Assembly (NCBI GenBank): GCA_038260305.1
Contig: JBBSNY010000014.1
Location: 1 to 64,000 of the forward strand
DNA length: 64,000 nucleotides
Direction: 5' to 3'
From: CADCVQ01 sp038260305
GTDB taxonomy: Bacteria; Actinomycetota; Thermoleophilia; Solirubrobacterales; Solirubrobacteraceae
The translations under genes and the position numbers were made by a program. The notes below the pieces were generated by a model. It made no database searches. It saw only the letters and a program-made list of their open reading frames with translations, and had not been told where the DNA came from. This document shows, in pieces, positions 55,019-62,565 of the stretch. Position 1 is the first letter of the stretch; every line of letters begins with the position of its first letter.

Positions 55019-55619
55019 CCGCAAGCGGCGGTCGCCGCCGCCCGCGGCTGCGCTGGAGGGGTCTTCGCCAAAGCGTCCATATGGTGGACGCAACGACGAA
55101 GACCCCCTCACGTCCCGCGATCTGTCGCCGGAAGAGCTCGCTGCGCTCGAGCTCGATCCGATGGCCCGCCGCTACGCGCGCAGTCGCGCGAAGGACGAGG
55201 CCGTGCGCCGGGGGCTTGAGCCGCTCGCGCCCGGCGAGCGCCCGGGCGTCGTCACCGTCGCCGCGATCATCGCGTTCGCGTTCGCGTTCGCGAACGTCAT
55301 CGCGACGTTCGCCGTCAAGGGACTCACGACGAGCCAGGGGAACCCGACCACCGTCTCCTACCTCACCATGGCGATCCTCGTCCTGGCCGGTGTCGGGATG
55401 CTCGCGCGTCAGTACTGGGCCGTGCTGCTCTTCGAGTGCATCCTCGGCCTGCAGATCGTCGTCCTCTCGCTCGCCTTCACGCGCGTGCAGAAGTGGTGGC
55501 TGGCGATCTGCATGGTGATCGCGATCGGGCTGCTGGGATATCTGTTCTGGAAGCTCATCCGCGCGATGGCGCGGCTGCAGATGCCGCCGCCGCCCGGACC
55601 TGCGCAACCCAAGCGATAG
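55005..55619 (+). CDS. Membrane protein of unknown function downstream of thiE
   Basis: 204 residues from ATG 55005, overlapping thiE by 14 bp. A basic, Pro-rich cytoplasmic region of ~80 residues (including SPEELAALELDPMARRYARS) is followed by four helices (VVTVAAIIAFAFAFANVIAT, YLTMAILVLAGVGMLA, YWAVLLFECILGLQIVVLSL, WWLAICMVIAIGLLGYLF). Homologues are typical uncharacterised actinobacterial membrane proteins. Co-transcription with thiE is likely, but no thiamin link is shown. Confidence 0.7.
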   Translation: MASRSRKRRSPPPAAALEGSSPKRPYGGRNDEDPLTSRDLSPEELAALELDPMARRYARSRAKDEAVRRGLEPLAPGERPGVVTVAAIIAFAFAFANVIATFAVKGLTTSQGNPTTVSYLTMAILVLAGVGMLARQYWAVLLFECILGLQIVVLSLAFTRVQKWWLAICMVIAIGLLGYLFWKLIRAMARLQMPPPPGPAQPKR

Positions 55620-55622
55620 CCT
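55617..55622 (+). promoter_or_regulatory. -10 hexamer TAGCCT, leaderless geometry
   Basis: Its first bases are the TAG stop of the preceding gene; eight bases precede the ATG of lpdA. Confidence 0.4.
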
Positions 55623-55630
55623 GGCGCCCC

Positions 55631-57013
55631 ATGGCCGAGTCCTCGTATGACTGCATCGTCATCGGCTCCGGGCCCGGCGGCTACGTCGCGGCGATCCGGG
55701 CCGCACAGCTGGGCATGAAGACCGCCGTCGTCGAGTCCGATCAGGTCGGCGGGCGCTGCCTGAACTACGCCTGCATCCCGGCGAAGGCCGTGCTCCGCGT
55801 CGCCGACGTGCTGACCGAGATCCGCGGCGCTGCGGACTTCGGGATCGCCGTCTCCGACCCGCTCGTCGACTTCGACGCGGTCGGCGAACGGCGCAAGAAG
55901 GTCATCAAGACGCTGACCGGCGGCGTCTCCGGGCTCTTCAAGAAGAACAAGATCGACGTCATCGACGGCCACGGGGTGGTCACCGACGATGCCAACGTCA
56001 AGGTCGGCGGCAACTTCGACGGCACGGAGTACCCGACGAAGTTCGTCATCCTCGCGACCGGCTCGGTGAAGAAGCCGCTGCCCGGCACGCGCTTCGGCGG
56101 ACGCGTCATCGGCACCGAGGAGGCGTGGGCGCTGACCGAGCTGCCCGACACGCTGGCCGTCGTCGGCGCGGGCGCGTCCGGCACCGAGATCGCGTCCGCA
56201 TACGCCCGCCTGGGCTCGGACGTCACGCTCTACGAGGGCCTCGATCGCGTGCTGACGAGCGAGGACGTCGAGATCTCCAAGCTCGCCGATCGCGGCTTCA
56301 AGAAGCAGGGCATCACGGTCCGCACGGGCGTGTTCGTCGAGAACGTGCAGTCCGGCGACGACAGGGTCACGTTCACCGTGGCGGGCGAGCCGGCGAGCGC
56401 GCAGTGGCTTGTCATCGCTGCGGGCCGTGGGGCCGACACCGAGGGGCTCGGCCTCGAGGAGGCGGGGATCACCGTCCTCGACTCCGGCCTGATCGCCGTC
56501 GATGGCGCAATGCGCACGTCGCTGGCCGGCGTCTACGCGATCGGCGACCTCGTGCCCGGCCCGGCGCTCGCCCACAAGGCGTCCGACGAGGGCATCATCG
56601 CCGCCGAGGACGCGGCCGGCTTGGAGACCCACGCGATCGAGTACGTCGACATCCCGCGCGCGACGTTCTGCTACCCAAACGTCGCCAGCTTCGGCCTCAC
56701 CGAGCAGCAGGCGATCGACGCCGGCCACGACGTAGTCGTCGGGCGCTGCTCGTTCGGCGCGGTCGGTGCCGGCACGGTCTACGGGGATCGCACCGGCCTC
56801 GTCAAGCTCGTCGGCGACAAGGCGTACGGCGAGCTGCTCGGCGGCCACATCGTCGGCACGCGCGCGACCGAGCTCATCCAGGAGCTCGTCAACGTGCGCG
56901 CTTTGGAAGGCGGGTACGGCGAGATCGCGCGCATCGTGCATGGCCATCCGACCCTGTCGGAGGCCGTCATGGAGGCAGCCCGCGACGCCGACGGCTGGAT
57001 CATCCACGGCTGA
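55631..57013 (+). CDS. lpdA: Dihydrolipoyl dehydrogenase (E3)
   Basis: 460 residues from ATG 55631. It reoxidises dihydrolipoamide of 2-oxo acid dehydrogenase complexes with NAD+. FAD site CIVIGSGPGGYVAAIRAAQLG, redox disulfide in GGRCLNYACIPAKA, NAD site LAVVGAGASGTEIASAYARLG, YAIGDLVPGPALAHKASDEG and the interface His-Glu in HGHPTLSEAVMEAA are intact. The spacing Cys-x4-Cys is normal. The pdhA-pdhB-pdhC genes start 3.4 kb downstream on the same strand. Confidence 0.94.
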   Translation: MAESSYDCIVIGSGPGGYVAAIRAAQLGMKTAVVESDQVGGRCLNYACIPAKAVLRVADVLTEIRGAADFGIAVSDPLVDFDAVGERRKKVIKTLTGGVSGLFKKNKIDVIDGHGVVTDDANVKVGGNFDGTEYPTKFVILATGSVKKPLPGTRFGGRVIGTEEAWALTELPDTLAVVGAGASGTEIASAYARLGSDVTLYEGLDRVLTSEDVEISKLADRGFKKQGITVRTGVFVENVQSGDDRVTFTVAGEPASAQWLVIAAGRGADTEGLGLEEAGITVLDSGLIAVDGAMRTSLAGVYAIGDLVPGPALAHKASDEGIIAAEDAAGLETHAIEYVDIPRATFCYPNVASFGLTEQQAIDAGHDVVVGRCSFGAVGAGTVYGDRTGLVKLVGDKAYGELLGGHIVGTRATELIQELVNVRALEGGYGEIARIVHGHPTLSEAVMEAARDADGWIIHG

Positions 57014-57026
57014 AGCGCCGGCGCTC

Positions 57027-57707
57027 GTGGCGATCGACGTGCCTGGTCCCGACCCGGCGCCTGGGCCGAGCCCCGTGCCCGGTCCCGAAGCGGCGCCTGG
57101 GCCGAGCCCCGTGCCCGGTCCCGACCCGGCTCCTGGGCCCGCGTTCTACTTCGACCTGCGCAGCCCCGAGGCGTACCTCGCCGCCGAGCGCGTGCTGCAG
57201 CTGCTGCCGGTGCGCGCGGAGTGGCTCCCAATCGACTCGTCACGTCTGACGGGCGCCGACACGCTTGAGGCCTGGCGCTGCGAGACCGACCGCGAGGCCT
57301 ACCTCGAACGCATCTCGCGGCTCGCCGAGCGCCGCGGGCTGCAGGCGCTGCGCTGGCCGCAGCCGTTTCCGTTCGACAGCGCATTCGCGATGCGCGCCGC
57401 GACGTACGCCAAGCAGATCGGCCGCACGGTCCCCTTCGCGCTGGCCGCGTTCCGCCAAGCATTCGCGGGCGGGCGCGACCTCGCCGTGCCAGACAACGTC
57501 CTGATCGCCGCGGCGGCCTGCGAGATGCATCCGACGGCCGTCATGAAGGGCGCCGGCCTGGCCTCGATCGCCGCCCGCCTACAGGACGCGACCGCGCTCG
57601 CGGCGCGGCGCGGCGTCCGCGACGTGCCTGCGGTCTGGCTCCCCGAGGGGGAGGTCTTCCACGGCGACGAGGCGCTCGAGCAGGCCGCCGCCGCACTCGG
57701 CGCCTGA
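57027..57707 (+). CDS. DsbA-like thioredoxin-fold protein (HCCA-isomerase type)
   Basis: 226 residues from GTG 57027, 13 bp after lpdA. The first ~38 residues are a repeat of a 12-residue Val-Pro-Gly-Pro unit; GTGs at 57039, 57075 and 57111 are also in frame, so the start is uncertain. From AFYFDLRSPEAYLAAERVL the protein follows the DsbA/2-hydroxychromene-2-carboxylate isomerase family (thioredoxin fold with a helical insert, VPFALAAFRQAFAGGRDL, then RGVRDVPAVWLPEG). No Cys-x-x-Cys is present, so it is not a disulfide oxidase. Glutathione-type or CoA-type substrates are possible. Confidence 0.72.
   Translation: MAIDVPGPDPAPGPSPVPGPEAAPGPSPVPGPDPAPGPAFYFDLRSPEAYLAAERVLQLLPVRAEWLPIDSSRLTGADTLEAWRCETDREAYLERISRLAERRGLQALRWPQPFPFDSAFAMRAATYAKQIGRTVPFALAAFRQAFAGGRDLAVPDNVLIAAAACEMHPTAVMKGAGLASIAARLQDATALAARRGVRDVPAVWLPEGEVFHGDEALEQAAAALGA
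57039..57140 (+). repeat. 36-bp in-frame tandem repeat
   Basis: Units at 57039, 57075 and (partial) 57111 begin GTGCC(T/C)GGTCCCGA and include CCTGGGCCGAGCCCC. Each encodes a 12-residue Pro/Gly unit and each begins with a GTG codon. Confidence 0.85.
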
Positions 57708-57746
57708 CAGAACGCACCCAGCAGCGCCGTCACCGCCGCCGCGAGC

Positions 57747-57752
57747 TAGGTT
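57747..57752 (+). promoter_or_regulatory. -10 hexamer TAGGTT, leaderless geometry
   Basis: Seven bases before the ATG at 57760. Confidence 0.45.
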
Positions 57753-57759
57753 GCGCAGC

Positions 57760-58029
57760 ATGAAGGCCAACCGCCACTACCGGCTCATCTACACGCGCGC
57801 CAACCGCAGGCCGGCGGGGCTCGATCCGGGGCGCATCGACCACATCGAGGTCGTCGACATCGCCTCCGGTGAGGTCGTGCTCTTCTGGGACCTCGTCGCG
57901 CCCGATGCCGCGCGCCGCGCGCGCCGCGTGCGCGAGGACCTGTCGGTGCTCGACGTGGCCGACTTCGTCGATCGCTGGTGCACCGTCGACCTCGACGCGG
58001 TCGACGCGACCTACCGCGGCGAGGAGTAG
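57760..58029 (+). CDS. Small conserved-looking protein of unknown function
   Basis: 89 residues from ATG 57760. KANRHYRLIYTRANRRPAG, then HIEVVDIASGEVVLFWDL and a C-terminal helix (ADFVDRWCTVDLDAVD). Its compact alpha/beta look and aromatic residues suggest a small folded domain. No family recognised. Ends at the 35-bp duplicated 3' end of the convergent lysE-type gene. Confidence 0.6.
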   Translation: MKANRHYRLIYTRANRRPAGLDPGRIDHIEVVDIASGEVVLFWDLVAPDAARRARRVREDLSVLDVADFVDRWCTVDLDAVDATYRGEE

Positions 58030-58035
58030 CAAGCC

Positions 58036-58105
58036 GCCGCTCAGTCCTTGCGGCCGGTCACCGCGAGCCCGCCGCTCAGTCCTTACGGCCGGTCACCGCG
58101 AGCCC
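58036..58105. repeat. 35-bp tandem duplication at the end of the LysE-type gene
   Basis: Units 58036-58070 and 58071-58105 (GCCGCTCAGTCCTT(G/A)CGG...) differ at one base. The right-hand unit holds the stop and last codons of the LysE-type gene; the left one is an extra copy beyond the stop. Confidence 0.85.
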
Positions 58106-58714
58106 GGCGCCAAGGCCGATCATGACGAGCCCGCCCGTCCCGCCGATCGCGGCGATCCGCTGCGGCGAGCGCACGAGCCAGTCGCGCGCGGCGCCGGCGG
58201 CGAGCGCCCACATGCTGTCGCAGACGAGCGCGATGGCGCAGAACACCGCGCCGAGCGTCACCAGCTGCACGCCCACCGAGCCCGCCGAGCGGTCGACGAA
58301 CTGGGGGAGCACCGCGACGAAGAAGACGATGACTTTCGGGTTCGCGATGCCGACGATGAACGCATCCGCGAAGATCCGCCGCAGGTCCCGAGCCGCGACC
58401 GGCGCGTTCAGCGCGGCCGCGAGCGAGCCGCGCTTTCGAAACGCCTGCACGCCGAGGTAGACGAGGTAGAGCGCGCCGGCGAACTTGATCACGGTGAAGA
58501 CCGCGATCGACTCCTGCACGATCGCCCCGACGCCGATCGCGACGAGGAAGACCTGGACATAGACCCCGGCCGTGTTGCCGACGACCGTCGCGATCCCGGC
58601 CTTCCGACCCAGCGTCAGCGATCGCGTGACGACGAACAGCACGCTCGGCCCCGGCACGAGGATCAGCACGGCCGCGACGACCATGAACGCCAGCAGATGC
58701 TCGGTCGGCAGCAT
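58076..58714 (-). CDS. LysE/RhtB-family amino-acid exporter
   Basis: 212 residues from ATG 58714, six helices. The family signature LVPGPSVLFVVTRSLTLGRKAGIATVVGNTAGV near the N-terminus (shown here as LVPGPSVLFVVTRSL and VVGNTAGV) and ANPKVIVFFVAVLPQFVD in the middle are clear. It would export amino acids or homoserine lactone-like compounds. Single gene, convergent with the small gene before it. Confidence 0.9.
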   Translation of the reverse strand: MLPTEHLLAFMVVAAVLILVPGPSVLFVVTRSLTLGRKAGIATVVGNTAGVYVQVFLVAIGVGAIVQESIAVFTVIKFAGALYLVYLGVQAFRKRGSLAAALNAPVAARDLRRIFADAFIVGIANPKVIVFFVAVLPQFVDRSAGSVGVQLVTLGAVFCAIALVCDSMWALAAGAARDWLVRSPQRIAAIGGTGGLVMIGLGAGLAVTGRKD

Positions 58715-58755
58715 GTCCGGAGCCTAATCCACACCGCCGCCGCGCCGCCCCCGGG

Positions 58756-60255
58756 CTACAGCCGCTCCAAGACCTCCGCGGCGGCCCGCTTACCCGCGCG
58801 CACCGCACCGTCCATGTAGCCGTTCCAGTACGTCGCGGTCTCCGCGCCCGCCCAGTGAATGCGGCCGACCGGCTCGCGCAGCGCGACGCCGTACGTCGTC
58901 AGCACGCCCGGCGCCGGCACCGCGACCGGGCACCCGCGCGTGTACGGCTCGGCCGACCAGTCCATCTCGACGTAGTCGATCGGCGACAGCGCCTGTGCCC
59001 CGAACGCGCGGCCGAGGCACCCCAACGCGCTGCTGCGACGGTCCGCGGCGGGCAGCCCAGAGAAGCGGCGCGCCTCGTCACCGCAGATGAAGCCGAGCAG
59101 CGCCCCCGACTTGCCGGACGCCGGCGAGCTGTCGAACGTGACGTTGCACGGGCCGGTATCCGAGACTGACGCGCCGTTGAGACCCGCGTCGCGCCAGAAC
59201 GGCCGCTCGTAGATCGCCTGGACCTTCACGATGTGCCCCTGCGCCAAGCGCTGGGTCAGCCCGTCGCGCAGCGCGGGCAGCGCCGGCTCGTACTGGATGC
59301 GGCCGGCCAAAGTAGGCGCCAATGCGACGATGACCTGTCGCGCGCGGTTGACATAGTGGTCCGAGACGACGTCGACAAACCCGTGGTCGGTCACGATCCG
59401 CCGCACCGGCGATCGGCGCACGACGCGCCGGCCGAGCTGGCGCGCTAACGCCAAAGCGATCGCCTGCGTGCCGCCGTCGACGCGGTCCTGCTGGGCGCCG
59501 CTGCGCGTCGAGAAGTTGCGCTCGAACGTGCCCGGCGTGCCCTCGTCGCCGGACGCGGCGATGAAGTACAGCGCGAACAGCAGCGAGACCTCACGCAGCT
59601 CGGCGCCGAACACCGGACCCAGCCCCGCCCGTGCGAGGTTCATGAAGCGCCGCCCGCCGGTCGTGTTGTGGCGCAGCCAGTAGTCGAGCGACTGGCTGTC
59701 GTACTCGCCGGCCCGCGCCGCCTCCCACGGCGCCGCGACTGGGACCTGGAGCGACAGGCGGTCGAGCGTCGTCGTCGCGAGCAGCAGATCGACCAGCAGC
59801 GCCGGATCCGGCGGCGCCTGCCCCGTCAGCCCGCCGTCGGCGTACGTCGTGCGTGTGCCCCCGGCGAGGTAGACGTTGCGGCCGACGTTGTAGGTAGGAA
59901 ACGTGTCGATCCCCAGCTCGCCGACGAGCGCGCGGATCTCGTTCTGCGTCGGCCCGAGGAACTCCGCGCCGAGGTCGACGACCTCACCCCCGGCGATCGG
60001 GCGGCTCAGCATCCGCCCGCCGACGCGGTCGCGCGCCTCGATCACCGCGACCGAATGGCCCGCGCGCATGATCTCGCGCGCCGCGACGAGCCCGCTCAAC
60101 CCGGCACCGACGACGACGACGTCCTCGCGCCGGCGCGCGCGTCGACGCCGCGGCCTGGGCTTGGCGGCCCGCGCCGGCGCCGCTCCACCGGCCGCCGCCG
60201 CGGCGGCGCCGGCACCGGCGACGAGCCGGCGACGGGTGATCTCGCGATCCGGCAC
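58756..60255 (-). CDS. Flavin-containing amine oxidase with Tat-like signal
   Basis: 499 residues from GTG 60255. The start VPDREITRRRLVAGAGAAAA is a twin-arginine export signal (R-R-R-L). VVVVGAGLSGLVAAREIMRAG binds FAD, followed by VIEARDRVGGRM and VVDLGAEFLGP. The C-terminal GRIHWAGAETATYWNGYMDGAVRAG is the second FAD contact typical of monoamine oxidase-like enzymes. It would oxidise an amine outside the membrane or in the wall space, giving H2O2 and an aldehyde. Substrate unknown. Divergent from pdhA. Confidence 0.87.
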   Translation of the reverse strand: MPDREITRRRLVAGAGAAAAAAGGAAPARAAKPRPRRRRARRREDVVVVGAGLSGLVAAREIMRAGHSVAVIEARDRVGGRMLSRPIAGGEVVDLGAEFLGPTQNEIRALVGELGIDTFPTYNVGRNVYLAGGTRTTYADGGLTGQAPPDPALLVDLLLATTTLDRLSLQVPVAAPWEAARAGEYDSQSLDYWLRHNTTGGRRFMNLARAGLGPVFGAELREVSLLFALYFIAASGDEGTPGTFERNFSTRSGAQQDRVDGGTQAIALALARQLGRRVVRRSPVRRIVTDHGFVDVVSDHYVNRARQVIVALAPTLAGRIQYEPALPALRDGLTQRLAQGHIVKVQAIYERPFWRDAGLNGASVSDTGPCNVTFDSSPASGKSGALLGFICGDEARRFSGLPAADRRSSALGCLGRAFGAQALSPIDYVEMDWSAEPYTRGCPVAVPAPGVLTTYGVALREPVGRIHWAGAETATYWNGYMDGAVRAGKRAAAEVLERL

Positions 60256-60336
60256 GCGACCAGCGTCCAGCAGCGGCGCGCCACCTGTCAAGCGCGACCT
60301 TCAACGACCACAAACGGCGCCCGCGGCCGGTCGCGG

Positions 60337-60355
60337 CCGGGCAACGTTGTCCCGG
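60337..60355. promoter_or_regulatory. Near-palindrome upstream of pdhA, operator candidate
   Basis: CCGGG, CAACGTTG, one extra T, CCCGG. It lies about 30 bp upstream of the pdhA -10 hexamer, between divergent genes. A regulator site is possible; the binder is unknown. Confidence 0.35.
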
Positions 60356-60385
60356 CGTCGAAATGGGGCGGCCACGTGCGCCCGA

Positions 60386-60391
60386 TACCCT
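60386..60391 (+). promoter_or_regulatory. -10 hexamer TACCCT, leaderless geometry
   Basis: Eight bases before the ATG of pdhA, the first gene of the pdhA-pdhB-pdhC operon. Confidence 0.45.
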
Positions 60392-60399
60392 CCGCGCAC

Positions 60400-61569
60400 A
60401 TGGCAGAGCCCGTCGCCGACACCACGTCGAGCACCGAACTTCCCGAGCCCGAGGTCGCGCGTGAGTGGCTGACCACGATGATGCTGATCCGCCGCTTCGA
60501 GGAGCGCGCCGGCGAGATGTACGCGAAGGCGAAGGTCGGTGGCTTCCTGCACCTCGCGATCGGCGAGGAGGCGACGATCGTCGGCTCGACGCGCGCGCTG
60601 CGCGACCAGGACTACCTCATCTCGACGTACCGCTCGCACGGCCACACGCTCGCGCGCGGCAGCGATCCGAACCGCGTCATGGCCGAGCTCTTCGGCCGCG
60701 TCGACGGGCTCTGCAAGGGCCGCGGCGGCTCGATGCACATGTTCGATCTCGAGAAGCGCTTCATGGGCGGCTACGGGATCGTCGGCGGCAATCTGCCGAT
60801 CGCGGCCGGCTTCGCGCTCGCGTCGGACTACAACGGCCTGGATGAGGCGACGCTGTGCCAGTTCGGCGACGGCGCCTCCAACCAGGGCACGTTCGGCGAG
60901 ACGATGAACCTCGCGGCGCTGTGGTCGCTACCGGTCGTCTTCATGATCACGAACAACCGCTTCGGGATGGGCACGTCGCTGGAGCGGCACTCGGCGATGA
61001 CCGACCTGCTGCGCAAGGGCGAGGGCTTCGGCGTCCCTGGGATGCGCTGCGATGGGATGGACGTCGCCGACACCTACAAGGTCACGACCGAGGCGCTGCG
61101 CGTCGCGCGCGAGGAACGCAAGCCCGTGCTCGTCGAGGCACTCACCTACCGCTTCCGCGGGCACTCGATGGCCGACCCCGAGGAGTACCGCACGAAGGAG
61201 CAGGTCGACGAGTGGCGCAAGCGCGACCCGCTCGCGGTCTTCGGCGATCAGCTCGTCGAGGCGGGCGTCATGACCGCGGAGGAGCGCGCCCAGCTCGACG
61301 CCGACACGGTCAAGCGCATCGACGATGCCGTCGCGTTCGCCGACGCCTCGCCGCACCCGTCGCCGAACGAGCTCTACGACGACATCTACGTGCTCGGCGA
61401 CCAGGTCCGCGGCTGGTACTCGATCGACGAGCGCACCTCGACCCCGCACCGCGGCGAGGACGAGCGCGCTATGACCGAGAACCTCCCCGGCCACAGCGAG
61501 TACGAGCGGGCGATGGGCTCGCCCGGCGGCCTGACCCCGGCCGACGACATCCAGAAGGGCGAGGACTGA
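60400..61569 (+). CDS. pdhA: 2-oxo acid (pyruvate) dehydrogenase E1 component, alpha subunit
   Basis: 389 residues from ATG 60400. With the beta subunit it decarboxylates pyruvate (or another 2-oxo acid) on thiamin diphosphate and reductively acetylates lipoamide on E2. LIRRFEERAGEMYAKAKVGGFLHLAIGEEA, in parts, is the family start. YRSHGHTLARG, GRGGSMHMFD, GGNLPIAAG, GDGASNQGTFGE and NNRFGMGTS form the ThDP-Mg site (GDG...N). The long C-terminal tail after residue ~330 is less conserved. Substrate preference between pyruvate and acetoin/branched-chain acids cannot be fixed by eye. Four bp separate it from pdhB. Confidence 0.93.
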   Translation: MAEPVADTTSSTELPEPEVAREWLTTMMLIRRFEERAGEMYAKAKVGGFLHLAIGEEATIVGSTRALRDQDYLISTYRSHGHTLARGSDPNRVMAELFGRVDGLCKGRGGSMHMFDLEKRFMGGYGIVGGNLPIAAGFALASDYNGLDEATLCQFGDGASNQGTFGETMNLAALWSLPVVFMITNNRFGMGTSLERHSAMTDLLRKGEGFGVPGMRCDGMDVADTYKVTTEALRVAREERKPVLVEALTYRFRGHSMADPEEYRTKEQVDEWRKRDPLAVFGDQLVEAGVMTAEERAQLDADTVKRIDDAVAFADASPHPSPNELYDDIYVLGDQVRGWYSIDERTSTPHRGEDERAMTENLPGHSEYERAMGSPGGLTPADDIQKGED

Positions 61570-61573
61570 CGCC

Positions 61574-62560
61574 GTGGCGGTCATGCGCTACCGCGAGGCG
61601 CTGAACGCGGCGCTGCGCGAGGAGATGGTCCGCGACGAGTCGGTCATGCTCATGGGCGAGGACATCGGCGTCTTCAACGGCGCGTTCAAGGTCACGGCCG
61701 GCCTGCTCGAGGAATTCGGCGAGAAGCGCGTGCGCGACACGCCGATCTCCGAGAACACGATCGTCGGGATGGGCGTCGGCGCGGCGATGACCGGGCTACG
61801 ACCCGTCGTCGAGCTCATGACGATCAACTTCTCGCTGCTGGCGATGGACCAGATCGTCAACCACGCGGCGTCGATCCGCTACATGTTCGGCGGCCAGGTC
61901 AAGGTGCCCCTGGTCGTGCGGATGCCGCAGGGCGCGGGCCACCAGCTCGGCCCGACGCACTCGCACTCATGGGAGGCGCTCTACCTCCACGTGCCCGGCC
62001 TGCTCGTCGCGGTGCCGACGACGGCGGCCGACGCGAAGGGTCTGCTGAAGTCCGCGATTCGCGACGACAACCCGGTGATCTTCATCGAGCACGAGTACCT
62101 CTACGGCCAACGTGGTGAGGTGCCCGACGACGAGGACTTCACGGTCGACTTCGGCCACGCGGCGATCCGCCGCGAGGGCTCGGACGTGACGATCGTCGGC
62201 ATCTCGCGGATGGCGCTGACCGCCGCGCGCGCCGCGAAGACGCTGAGCGAGCGGCACGGCATCGAGGCCGAGGTCATCGACCCGCGCACGCTGCGCCCGC
62301 TGGACCTCGACACGATCCTCGCGTCCGTGCGTAAGACGAACCGCTGCGTCATCGTCGAGGAGGGCTGGCCGCACGGCGGCGTCGGCGCCAACCTCTCCGC
62401 GCTCGTCACCGAGCAGGCCTTCGACGACCTCGACGCGCCGATCCAGCGCGTCACCGGCGCCGACGTGCCGATGCCCTACTCCAAGCCGCTCGAGCAGCTC
62501 GCGTTCCCGCACGAGGCGCAGGTCATCGACGCCGTGCTCGCGACGACGAAGAGGCGTTAG
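61574..62560 (+). CDS. pdhB: 2-oxo acid (pyruvate) dehydrogenase E1 component, beta subunit
   Basis: 328 residues from GTG 61574 (ATG 61583 is in frame). The transketolase-like beta chain completing the E1 active site. VMLMGEDIGVFNGAFKVT, PISENTIVGMGVGAAMTGLRPVVE, VRMPQGAGHQLGPTHSHSWEALY and IEHEYLYGQ are characteristic. The C-terminal domain has GISRMALTA, EVIDPRTLRPLD and VEEGWPHGGVG. It starts 4 bp after pdhA and ends 5 bp before pdhC, a tight operon. Confidence 0.94.
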   Translation: MAVMRYREALNAALREEMVRDESVMLMGEDIGVFNGAFKVTAGLLEEFGEKRVRDTPISENTIVGMGVGAAMTGLRPVVELMTINFSLLAMDQIVNHAASIRYMFGGQVKVPLVVRMPQGAGHQLGPTHSHSWEALYLHVPGLLVAVPTTAADAKGLLKSAIRDDNPVIFIEHEYLYGQRGEVPDDEDFTVDFGHAAIRREGSDVTIVGISRMALTAARAAKTLSERHGIEAEVIDPRTLRPLDLDTILASVRKTNRCVIVEEGWPHGGVGANLSALVTEQAFDDLDAPIQRVTGADVPMPYSKPLEQLAFPHEAQVIDAVLATTKRR

Positions 62561-62565
62561 TCGAC

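Noticed and set aside
60286..60291. TTGACA upstream of the amine oxidase gene as a consensus -35
   Set aside because: The expected -10 region 17-18 bp on (GGACGC or GACGCT) is poor. It is also a possible TTG start in a GC-rich frame, so no promoter was annotated.
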